This document shows, in pieces, positions 8,246 to 16,160 of a DNA stretch of 18,878 nucleotides (position 1 is its first letter; each line of letters begins with the position of its first letter). Both the position numbers and the translations under genes were made by a program. The notes under the pieces are model-generated. The model saw only the letters and a list, made by a program, of their open reading frames with translations. It was not told where the DNA came from and ran no database searches. This DNA comes from Tritrichomonas foetus (Eukaryota; Parabasalia; Tritrichomonadida; Tritrichomonadidae), in NCBI GenBank assembly GCA_001839685.1, contig MLAK01001064.1, positions 7,122-25,999 of the forward strand. Direction: 5' to 3'.

Positions 8246-9643
8246 TTATGGAACATCATACACTTCTTCTTCATCTGTGTTTGAATTTGATGCAACTGAA
8301 TCTGCATCAGATGGTCTTTTCCCTTTTTTATTTGGTGTACTTTTGAGTTTTCCATTTGCTCTCATTAATAAAATATGTTCGTTTTCATTATGTGTTTCAC
8401 AATCAACATGAACCCAAGCTCGTTCAATATCAGGTATTCTTTCTATTTTAAGCTGAAGGGATTCACCAATCCAATGTGCAACTTCAAGAGGAATATGTCC
8501 AGGAACAACAATGTGCAGTTCAGTAAAGTATTGTGGTCCTACTTGGAATGCTATAACTTGTTCAACTTCAATGATCAGTGGATGATGATGTGCTGCTACA
8601 TATGTTAATTCTCTAATGATATCTGGTGGAGCTGAAGCACCAAGGAGCATTTTTGCATTTTCAACAGCATTCATAACCCATGAAACTAAAATAAATAATG
8701 ATAAAATAATACCACCTGCTGAATCCATCCACCAACCAATATTTGATGAACCCCAATACATAAACAAACCAAGTGCGTTTGTTAGTACATCATTTCTATG
8801 ATCTTCTGCAAGTGTTTTTGTAATTGGATGACCAAGACAATAGTAAACAATACACATTATCAATTTTATAACTATTGTTGCTCCCATAATAATCATTGCT
8901 AATAAAGTAGCCTCGCCAGAAATTTCATGACTTGATAGAGAAATAACGCATTGTAAAATAATGTAAAGTGCACAACAACTCATTAATACCGAAAAAACTA
9001 AAATACCAACAGTTGAAACTCTTGATTTTCCAACAGGATACTTTCCTAAATCATCAAGTGTGAATTTTGAATGAGCAGCTGTACATGAAATGATTGTACC
9101 GGCAATAAGATCAAGTGCAGAATCTGCCAGTGACGAAATAATTGTATATGAAACTGATCCAGATAATGCTATTGCTTTTCCAACTAGTAAAATAAAATTA
9201 ATGCCAAATGAACAATATGTTGCACAGCGGATGCCAAAAGAAGCTTCATTTTTATCTTTGTGAATTAATTCTTCTTCTGTAACTTCATTTAAATCTGACA
9301 TTCTATCAATCCATGAATTCAATGATGTATAATACCTATTCATTGCTTTTTGCTTTCGTTTAAATGTGCAACCAACCTCGTCTGGATTAGAATTAGCGAT
9401 TGCTAATGAAGCCTCTTCAAGAACTGATGATGAAACTAATGGCCGAGACATTTCTTGTTGTATTTCTTCAAGATTATAATTTCTTGTAACTTTCAATGAC
9501 TTCTTACATCTGGCACAACATTCAAATGGATACAAGTTGATGTTTGGAGTCATGCAAATAGGACACTTTCCATTTTCAACACCTTGTGGTACTGGTGTCG
9601 CTATGTCCTGTTGATTTTCTGGTACACTTTCAGTCTCTGACAT
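8246..9643 (-). CDS. Cation diffusion facilitator, Mn-type (MTP8-11-like), with N-terminal zinc ribbon
   Basis: This 465-residue membrane transporter probably moves Mn2+ (or a related divalent ion) out of the cytosol into a compartment or out of the cell in exchange for protons. Membrane segments lie at about residues 140-165, 168-190, 209-232, 245-270, 285-300 and 308-328. The metal-site pairs are D174/D178 in the second segment (SLADSALDL) and D281/D285 in the fifth (EDHRNDVLT). DxxxD at both places is typical of the manganese CDF group, whereas zinc CDFs usually carry H and D. KYPVGKSRV, GASAPPDIIRELTY and the C-terminal cytosolic domain ending ERAWVHVDCE match the family. Unusually, residues 27-46 form a zinc ribbon (CPIC ... 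CARC). A TCATT initiator lies 7 nt before the ATG and the stop reads TAAA. Confidence 0.93.
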   Translation of the reverse strand: MSETESVPENQQDIATPVPQGVENGKCPICMTPNINLYPFECCARCKKSLKVTRNYNLEEIQQEMSRPLVSSSVLEEASLAIANSNPDEVGCTFKRKQKAMNRYYTSLNSWIDRMSDLNEVTEEELIHKDKNEASFGIRCATYCSFGINFILLVGKAIALSGSVSYTIISSLADSALDLIAGTIISCTAAHSKFTLDDLGKYPVGKSRVSTVGILVFSVLMSCCALYIILQCVISLSSHEISGEATLLAMIIMGATIVIKLIMCIVYYCLGHPITKTLAEDHRNDVLTNALGLFMYWGSSNIGWWMDSAGGIILSLFILVSWVMNAVENAKMLLGASAPPDIIRELTYVAAHHHPLIIEVEQVIAFQVGPQYFTELHIVVPGHIPLEVAHWIGESLQLKIERIPDIERAWVHVDCETHNENEHILLMRANGKLKSTPNKKGKRPSDADSVASNSNTDEEEVYDVP

Positions 9644-9649
9644 TTTAAT

Positions 9650-9654
9650 AATGA
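9650..9654 (-). promoter_or_regulatory. Candidate initiator TCATT
   Basis: On the minus strand, TCATT followed by ATTAAA leads directly into the ATG at 9643. It matches the Trichomonas Inr consensus TCA-Y-(T/A) exactly. Confidence 0.5.
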
Positions 9655-10099
9655 TATAATTTTTTTATGAATATTTAAACTTCTTATTTTCTATTCATAT
9701 TACATCGCATTCAAAGGTATTGAATTATTGTTATCAAAATACATTGAAAAATTAATAAGCATAGAATATCTTTTCAAACTTTTTGTTGGGGATTTTATTT
9801 TTGAATATAACAGATTTTGAGAACGACAAGTTTCTAGGTTCTTTCTTTGAAAAATTCGTGAAATAAAAATACGATTTCCGCAATAATTTTAGATGTAATT
9901 ACGCTATTACATAAATTATAACTAATTATCGTGATTTTTCATAATATAACAAATAAGAAATGACGAATTATACTTATAAACTTGATTGTTTTCAAAATAG
10001 TTAATCCGATACTATTCAATTAATTGAAAATCAATCGAATTTTTTAAAAAAATAAATAAATTGAATATCTATTTCTGACGATTTTTGATCCACTTTTTC
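9655..10099. other. AT-rich spacer upstream of the CDF gene
   Basis: No gene or RNA is visible in this stretch of about 445 bp. It presumably holds the CDF promoter at its left end. Simple AT-rich sequence without tandem structure. Confidence 0.5.
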
Positions 10100-11000
10100 A
10101 AATATTTTGTTATCCATTTGGTCATCATTTTATTTTGTCCATTTTTCTAATTGATTTGTTATTGGTTACAATAGTTGTTTTTTTCGGTTAAAATCTGATC
10201 TGATAGGCCTTGTAATTCATTCAATTTTTCACCATGAATTGGATTACAACAACCGCCTTTTTATACGATTCTGCCTTTATCTAATAATCATAAATGTGAA
10301 AATGTAGTATTTTAATGGAGTTCTATACAATATGTGATCACCAAATCAATAACCACAATTTTTTGCTATCAATCCAATTAATATTTTTTTACTTTTCAAC
10401 GAAAATTAGTCGAAATTATGTATCGTATTACATTTACTCATTGTTATTCTATTTTTAACAAATCAATCGAAAATGTTTTCAATTGAAATAATTCGCATTT
10501 TTCATGACTCACTCAATCTATTATTTAAAATTTTGTTAAAACACCTAACATCTTCAATTCTTTTCTGATGTTGTCATGAGTGAGACTAATCTTTATCACC
10601 TAATAATTGGATCACTTTAATGATGGGCAATTTGAAAAAAAAAGTTTTCGAGATGCAATGATATTAGAAGATTGCTGATTCCGATTCTTTTTTCTTAGTT
10701 CTGATCTGTTGAAAGTCAGACAGAATTAATGAAATTAAAATCAACTGTTATCCCGAATATTGAGCCTATAATTTCAATAAAATATTCAATAAAAAATAAT
10801 TATAAATTATATTTTATTGAATATGTTTTAACAGCTTCAACTCAAATTGAACTAATTTGCCCAATGCATCGATGATAACTTGAATCTGAAATTTTTAAAT
10901 CGATCATATATTTGTCTACCAAAACGAATAAATTCCTAGAAGCCTTTCTTTTGATTTCCTATTTATTTTAAAGTATACATGCTCCAGATGAATAAAGCAA
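10100..11000 (-). pseudogene. Decayed ABC transporter ATPase domain, probably ABCG-type
   Basis: On the minus strand, fragments of a nucleotide-binding domain appear in order, interrupted by stops and frameshifts. At 10980-10991 LLYSSGA resembles the start of a Walker A loop (GPSGAGKT), but the Lys codon is lost. At 10493-10516 the frame reads L-S-E-S-stop-K-M-R followed by I-I-S-I, close to the signature LSGGEKMRVSI with the Glu codon turned into TGA. Then KKILIGLIAKN resembles the helix before the H-loop. FSHL, a stop and LLDKGRIV at 10264-10287 match the segment after the H-loop in ABCG proteins (FDHLLLLDKGRIVY). The signature-to-GRIV distance is about 76 codons, close to the family's. Walker A to signature is longer than expected. 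Downstream decayed text continues to about 10100. Each piece is weak; the order and spacing carry the call. Confidence 0.45.
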
Positions 11001-11096
11001 TCTCATACAAAAGGACGTTTTCTTATGTCAGCGAATGGGGAAAAAAAGATTTGTTATTGAAATAAACTTAATAAAATGATTTACCAATTATTTTAT

Positions 11097-11675
11097 TTAA
11101 CAACAACTGCTGTTTTCTTGAGTATTGCCAATTTTATGACCTTCATCAATTTTTGGACTGTCTGCTAAACTTCTTCTATAAACAGCTGCAGCAGTTCTTT
11201 GAAATGCCTCCTGCACATTATCACCACCTTTGGCAGATGTTTCTAAATAGTAAAGTTGGTGTAAATGAGCAAAGCTTTCAGCTTCAGCACCACTGATTGC
11301 TCTGCTGTCATGTAAATCAGATTTATTTCCAATGAGTGTAATAACAGCATTAGGATCGCATAAAGTATGAACATCTCCTAACCAATTGTTTAAATCTTCA
11401 AAAGATTTTCTTTCTGTTAAATCAAATACTAGCATAACACCAACTGCTGACCGAAAGTAAGCTTTTGCAATTGACCTAAAGCGTTCTTGTCCAGCGGTAT
11501 CCCAAATTTGAAGTTTGACCTGTTTTCCATCAACATTTACAGATGTTGCAAGAAATTCAACACCTATAGTAGATTGAGATTCTCCAGTAAAAACATCATC
11601 TACAAGACGTTTAAGGATTGCTGTCTTTCCAACACCGCTTGATCCAATCACAATAAACTTAAAATTTCCTGTCAT
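11097..11675 (-). CDS. Rab family small GTPase, Rab4/Rab14-like
   Basis: This 192-residue GTPase recruits effectors to vesicles when bound to GTP. All nucleotide-binding elements are intact: P-loop GSSGVGKT (11-18), switch I STIGVEF (35-41), WDTAGQERF (58-66) with catalytic Q63, NKSD (117-120) and ETSAKG (145-150). The C terminus ends SSCC, a double-cysteine prenylation site for membrane anchoring. KLQIWDTAGQERFRSI followed by AYFRSAVG, and NWLGDVH, place it near the Rab2/4/14 group, which acts in endosomal recycling and Golgi-endosome traffic; Rab4/14 is the best guess. Length is usual for the family. The start is the only upstream ATG that gives a normal Rab N terminus. The stop lies in TAAATAAA, resembling the trichomonad polyadenylation signal. 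Trichomonads have very large Rab families, so the exact subfamily is uncertain. Confidence 0.95.
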   Translation of the reverse strand: MTGNFKFIVIGSSGVGKTAILKRLVDDVFTGESQSTIGVEFLATSVNVDGKQVKLQIWDTAGQERFRSIAKAYFRSAVGVMLVFDLTERKSFEDLNNWLGDVHTLCDPNAVITLIGNKSDLHDSRAISGAEAESFAHLHQLYYLETSAKGGDNVQEAFQRTAAAVYRRSLADSPKIDEGHKIGNTQENSSCC

Positions 11676-11691
11676 GAAAAAAATGTGTAAA

Positions 11692-11698
11692 AATTTGA
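11692..11698 (-). promoter_or_regulatory. Candidate initiator TCAAATT
   Basis: On the minus strand TCAAATT lies about 20 nt before the Rab start codon. It is a weaker match than the TCATT of the CDF gene. Confidence 0.25.
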
Positions 11699-12094
11699 TG
11701 GGAAAAAGATTGAATACCGCTAATGGTGAATTTTGAGAAGACTAATTTTTCGCATTGATTTCTGTCAATCATATAACTCCGCTTCTACATGAATAGAGAC
11801 TTTTATAAAATAAAATTACAGTTATGATGCTAGTAATATGAGTAGACAATGTTATAGTTGGGAAAGTGGGCATCTTTTTTTGACTGTCAATATATAAATT
11901 CTTGTTGAAAACAATCGATGAAAAATAGGAATTTTTAGTTTGCCAATTACCTCTATATTTACATGTGAATGACTATATGAATCACCAAATCTAATAGTTT
12001 ACACTAATGACTAATGAAAATATGAGTTTGAACATTAAATAACATTTACATGGTCATTAGATTTGGTGACTATATCACATTTGATAGTTTATAT
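11699..12094. other. Spacer with an inverted repeat
   Basis: No gene is visible. TCACCAAATCTAAT at 11982-11995 is repeated in inverted orientation at 12056-12069, with 60 bp between the arms. Around the arms the similarity continues imperfectly. It could fold into a cruciform or be the remnant of a small element. I see no target-site duplication. Confidence 0.5.
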
Positions 12095-13335
12095 TTACAA
12101 ATGAATGAGATAATTTTCATTGTTTATCTGGTTGCTTTTGGGAAAACCCAAATAATCCAAAAATAGTTGGATAAATTTGTTATTGTCTTGACGGCATGCT
12201 ACATTGAATGGTGTATCTTGTATTTTAATAATGAATACCATACAAAAGGCATCGAAAATCATGAATGATGATATAATTATTAAATTTCTTATATTTGATA
12301 CTATTGGATGAATTTTCAAATGACATTTTTTGCAAATGCTGATAGATAATTTTATAATAATAAGATTTATTAATATATCTGTAGTTGCTGTTTGTTTCAT
12401 TTCAATAGTATTAAGTAAATATTCATTGATTTAGTGTCGTTAATATTCCAATAACTACCAATAGAATACTCATTGATTCCGATTTTTCTTCTAAAACATG
12501 GATGATTTCATAGCTCCCACAATAATACTATCTAATTCATGATCATATTTAACATTGTTGAGCCATAGATAACGAAAATATTCACCGATCCAAAAGCTAT
12601 TGAATATTCTAAAAGGCTAATTAGAATTAGTTTTTCTTCATTATTTACATCTGAAATATTTTCCAAATTTGAGCTATCAATATAAAAATTTTAATTAAAT
12701 CTCTTGTTTCCAGAAACAAAGTTCAAAAAAGTATCAATATTATCATCACAAATAATACGCGCTATTTCTTGAATAGAATGTGTTTCTTTCAAAATTTAAA
12801 AATAAATATCACACTAAAAGAATTGTAATATTTTTTTACAATTCATTTTTTGGTTAACAATCGATTTTTCATGAATTAATAATCATATTTTTTAATTCCT
12901 TGAACAAAAAACAGGAAATAATGGTCATGAAACTTAGGTATACTCTTAATAACATGTGAGTCATTGATAATTCCTTTCTGAATAAGAAAAAGACTCAAAT
13001 GACAATTCTTTTGGAATATTGTATCTTTCAGGAATAATTCATTTAAAATATTTGTAAATTTGTTGCTTCAATATGAGCGATTTGTTGTGAGATTTGTTGA
13101 TGTGAATTCCTACTGTTGTTTATGAAAGCCAGAGAAAAATGGGCCAGTAAATGAATGAAAGCTTCTTAAATTGAGAAATGTGTTGAAATTGAAATTTCAT
13201 GGAAAAATTGAAACAGTTTTTCGATATCATCGAAAGCTCGATTTCTGTACATGTAAGAATAGAATAAAGCATTTCTTGATGTTATCCTAAAACATCAAAT
13301 TACTTCATTTATTGTGTTAATTCATTCTTCTCCAT
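12095..13335 (-). pseudogene. Decayed DUF3447/ankyrin-repeat protein gene
   Basis: Reading the minus strand from about 13335 gives, through many stops and frame changes, the order of parts seen in trichomonad DUF3447-ankyrin proteins. FINNSRNSHQQI (about 13060-13145) comes first and LSLFLIQKGIINDSHVI next. Then comes IQEIARIICDDNIDTFLNFV, followed by LLEYSIAFGSVNIFVIYG (about 12562-12615) and YDHELDSIIVGAMK. At the end is an open stretch at 12095-12400 with the ankyrin-like TPFNVACRQDNNKFIQ. The last 101 codons are open but carry only the tail of an ankyrin repeat, so I do not count them as a separate gene. TCACT lies about 30 nt upstream of the ATG at 13335. These genes are the largest repeat-protein family in trichomonads, and dead copies are expected. 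Confidence 0.75.
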
Positions 13336-13547
13336 TTCAGAAAAGAAATGCAAATTTTTGAGTGAGCTTTTCAATTATCGACAAAATTCAAATTGACCTT
13401 AATCACAACTGGACAAATTTTTGTTCAAATATTAATTAAGGGTTTATTTAGTCAATCAAAATAATTCAAGGCCATATAAAAATTGAAAAAGTGAAGATAA
13501 TTAAAATCATAAAAATTTCGAAACGAAATCCAAAGTTTAATCGAAAA

Positions 13548-14408
13548 ATGTTCGAAATAGAAAACCAATACTCAAGCAATTCTAACGACAACCATATGCC
13601 AAATCTCAATTTCTCTTCTTTTCCCATTTTCGATTATCAATCACATATTAATGAAATTTTATTCGACACGAGCCTTTCAAATTTAGATAATTTTGATGAG
13701 GATTTAGATCCAAATAGAATCTCAATCTATTCACGGAGTAACGCCTTTCAAATCGTTCACCAGGAAGATTTCGAAATCACATCTCAATTGCGCGAAATTA
13801 TGGAGGCCTACAATCAGTCAATCCATGAAGCAGAAGAGGTGTCAAATTCTTTGCAGAACCAAATCAACGAAATGGCCAACAAAATTGATGGATATGGAAA
13901 TGCCCATATTAAAAGCATGAAAAGGCTGAGGGAAGTCCAGGAGGAAAATATACATTTAAAGGAAATCCTTCAAAACCAAAAAGAACAAGTTCCAATCAAA
14001 GATTTCCAAAATATTCAACACGAAAATGAATTATTACTTGAGCGCATCAAAACTCAAGGTGTAATTATTCAAGAATTGAGAAACATCATAAAGGACACAT
14101 CTCTACAAGAAATTAAAGATCAGAGAAACTTTTTCACTCTAAATAATTCTTTGGAAGAACTCGCAAATCTGAGAACCAAAGTCGCTGCACAAAATTCCAA
14201 AATGAAGAAGAAAGTAACTGTCTTTAAATTGATGGCACAGATGGATGAGCTTCAAAATACAGTGGATAGTCTGAAATTGGAATTATCAGCGAAAAGCGAA
14301 GAAAATGAAAAACTGAAAAAGAAAATTTTGGAAATGCAAACAATGATCAACAAAAATGGATCTGATGAAGAACAAATTGAAACAGGCGATTTAATGAAAT
14401 GTGAATAA
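13548..14408 (+). CDS. Coiled-coil protein, unknown function
   Basis: This 286-residue protein was placed at the first ATG, 13548. A longer frame reaches back to a GTG at 13491, but GTG is not a normal nuclear start and those 19 codons are Ile/Lys-rich spacer-like sequence. Residues 1-70 are Asn/Ser/Asp-rich and probably disordered. From about residue 75 to 275 the chain is almost continuous heptad-like helix (IMEAYNQSIHEAEEVSNSL, MAQMDELQNTVDSLKLEL, EENEKLKKKILEMQ), ending in an acidic tail. There is no membrane segment or catalytic motif. It is a stand-alone gene, next to the dead ankyrin gene and converging with the Spc25-like gene. A structural or tethering role would fit, but nothing identifies the family. 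A TCATA initiator-like site lies about 40 nt upstream. Confidence 0.75.
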   Translation: MFEIENQYSSNSNDNHMPNLNFSSFPIFDYQSHINEILFDTSLSNLDNFDEDLDPNRISIYSRSNAFQIVHQEDFEITSQLREIMEAYNQSIHEAEEVSNSLQNQINEMANKIDGYGNAHIKSMKRLREVQEENIHLKEILQNQKEQVPIKDFQNIQHENELLLERIKTQGVIIQELRNIIKDTSLQEIKDQRNFFTLNNSLEELANLRTKVAAQNSKMKKKVTVFKLMAQMDELQNTVDSLKLELSAKSEENEKLKKKILEMQTMINKNGSDEEQIETGDLMKCE

Positions 14409-15059
14409 TTTATCATTTCTTTTTTCCTTGACATTTCCATGATTTTGATGTTTATGTTTAAGTAAATGTTTTTAGAAGTTTTTGATTTCATTAATTTGAT
14501 ATTGATCATTTTTTTTTCTTTTGTCTTGACTTGAATTGATGATTTTTGAGGTATAACAAACTTCATATAAATATAGAAATGAGTGAAAATGGTATTAGGA
14601 TAACACTATATATCATTAATGATGATTTTTAAAATGTTCATGATTGATCATGAACAACAAGCTGATAAGAAGTTATAGATAATACATTCCAGAATATGCT
14701 AAATATATTTTAAAATTTGTTGCTTTTCCAATAAAGACATCAGATTTCTTTTTTCTTTCTTTACTTCATTAATTAATAAAAAACATCGAGGTTTAGTTCA
14801 CTAAAAAATCGTGAAAAACAAATCTAATCTGAGTCTATTTGTAACTCTTGATAGTTTTTCTACATTTGTTTGTTTCTATACATAAATAACATTATATATA
14901 TATAATAATAATAAATAATAAACTTCAGAGAAACTAAAAAGTATAATTGTAATTGCATTTTTTTTATTAACAAATTTATTCCCAAAAAAAATTTGGTTAG
15001 ACATTTTGGAAAGTTACCCACCAATGGTGTAATATACTTTCAAATAGTTTTGATGTTGA
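14409..15059. other. Convergent 3' spacer, 651 bp
   Basis: The spacer lies between the convergent coiled-coil and Spc25-like genes. It is AT-rich with a simple TA/TAA stretch near 14893-14922 and a perfect palindrome at 14636-14655. I see no coding relic or RNA gene. Confidence 0.5.
14636..14655. repeat. Perfect 8-bp inverted repeat, 4-nt loop
   Basis: GTTCATGA, TTGA, TCATGAAC. It lies about 230 bp past the stop of the plus-strand coiled-coil gene. It could be a hairpin in a transcript or a protein-binding palindrome; nothing decides between them. Confidence 0.5.
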
Positions 15060-15761
15060 TTATAAATTACTCCTAATTGAAGATAGTAAATTAAACAAGT
15101 TTTTATCAACATTGAATTTACCCATAATTTGTTTCTGGTGAGGATTTAACTCTTTTGGAACTTCGATGAAGTGATATGGAGTTTCCTTTTCACATGACAT
15201 TTTTATAGTTGCTTTTGGTTCCATAAATTCGATGGTTGTTATTCCTTTTTCAATATGAAATGAAACACCAAAAAGAGTTTCATATGCTTCGAGAGTAGAT
15301 TTCATTCTGTGAATTGATTCGATGTTTTGTGCATTTGATGATTTCAATCTATTTGCTTTGGTTTCCAGAATTAATATATTGTATTTGTAGAAGTCGAAAT
15401 CTTTTGGAATTGTTTGAATTTCTCTTTCAAGTTGATCTTTTTGATTATTCATTTGTTTTTCTTTAATTTGACATTGTTTGACATCATTTTGTGCTTTTTG
15501 AATACCTTGTTTAATACTTGATTGTTGGTCTTTGAGCTTATTCACATTAGATTCGTATTTTTTGGTGATTTCTTTTTGATTTTGAACATAGTTTTGTAAA
15601 TTGCGCATTTGTGTATCGAGCCAATGATCGAACTCTTGTTGTTTTTCTTCTAATAATTTCATTAATTGATCGACATTCGCTTTTATCTCATCATTCATTT
15701 TTATTAAACGTACATCGCTTCCAAAATGTGATATAAAAAATATTTCTAGATAATTCACCAT
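15060..15761 (-). CDS. Spc25-like kinetochore protein (Ndc80 complex)
   Basis: The frame encodes 233 residues, the size of Spc25 (about 220). Residues about 25-155 are a long coiled coil. The last 80 residues look like the Spc25 RWD-type head: LEAYETLFGVSFHIEKG, then short strands (ITTIEFMEPKATIKM, YHFIEVP) and a final helix FNLLSSIRSNL, matching the family order YxxxLGL, strands, NxFxxFLxxIRK. Spc25 pairs with Spc24 to anchor the Ndc80 complex to the inner kinetochore. The first ATG (15761) is preceded at 10 nt by TCAATT, but its first 21 codons hold three ATA and look spacer-like. The alternative ATG at 15698 (MNDEIKANVDQL) has TCACA about 33 nt upstream. I kept the longer form. Identification rests on architecture and pattern, so another RWD coiled-coil kinetochore protein such as Spc24 is possible. 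Confidence 0.65.
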   Translation of the reverse strand: MVNYLEIFFISHFGSDVRLIKMNDEIKANVDQLMKLLEEKQQEFDHWLDTQMRNLQNYVQNQKEITKKYESNVNKLKDQQSSIKQGIQKAQNDVKQCQIKEKQMNNQKDQLEREIQTIPKDFDFYKYNILILETKANRLKSSNAQNIESIHRMKSTLEAYETLFGVSFHIEKGITTIEFMEPKATIKMSCEKETPYHFIEVPKELNPHQKQIMGKFNVDKNLFNLLSSIRSNL

Positions 15762-16160
15762 TTCTCCAATTGATTTGACGTTAAACTGCCATCTATTTGA
15801 TGCTAATTATCAAAAAGTTATCAATTAAGAGATCATTCAAATTTCACCCTTAAAGAAACTCACTTTTCTCACATTTGTAAAGAATCTTACAAAGCGTGGT
15901 TAATTTAAATGATGTTTAGTTCCAAGCTTTGCAATCTAAATGAGTTATTCACGTATTAAAGCCATGTGTCACATCGGAATATGATTATCATTTATTGATT
16001 CATAATTTCTCATTAAGTAGTTATGTCTTTGTGACAATTATAAAAAAAATATAGAAAAACAATTTATTTGATAAATAAATGGATTAATAAATAAAATAAA
16101 ATTGAAAAGAGAAAGCTAATCAGCACCAAATAAAATAGAAAAATAGAGTTTTGACAATGT
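15762..16160. other. Spacer between the Spc25-like and HEAT genes
   Basis: About 400 bp containing the Spc25-like promoter at its left end (TCAATT at 15768-15773 on the minus strand) and the 3' end of the HEAT gene at its right. AT-rich, with no coding relic or repeat that I can see. Confidence 0.5.
15768..15773 (-). promoter_or_regulatory. Candidate initiator TCAATT
   Basis: On the minus strand the leader reads AATCAATTGGAGAAATG, with the TCA 10 nt before the ATG. Its AATCAATTG core also occurs 22 nt before the ATG at 6993, which supports the longer start of the Spc25-like gene. Confidence 0.35.

Noticed and set aside
12095..12400. Stand-alone 101-residue protein
   Set aside because: Its text is the C-terminal end of the decayed DUF3447/ankyrin gene, and the upstream family motifs lie in broken frames on the same strand.
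13491..13547. N-terminal extension of the coiled-coil gene from a GTG
   Set aside because: GTG is not a normal start in nuclear genes, and the 19 codons are Ile/Lys spacer-like text. The first ATG is at 13548.
14890..14925. TA/TAA-rich run as a functional element
   Set aside because: Simple sequence of a kind expected in very AT-rich spacers, with no associated structure.
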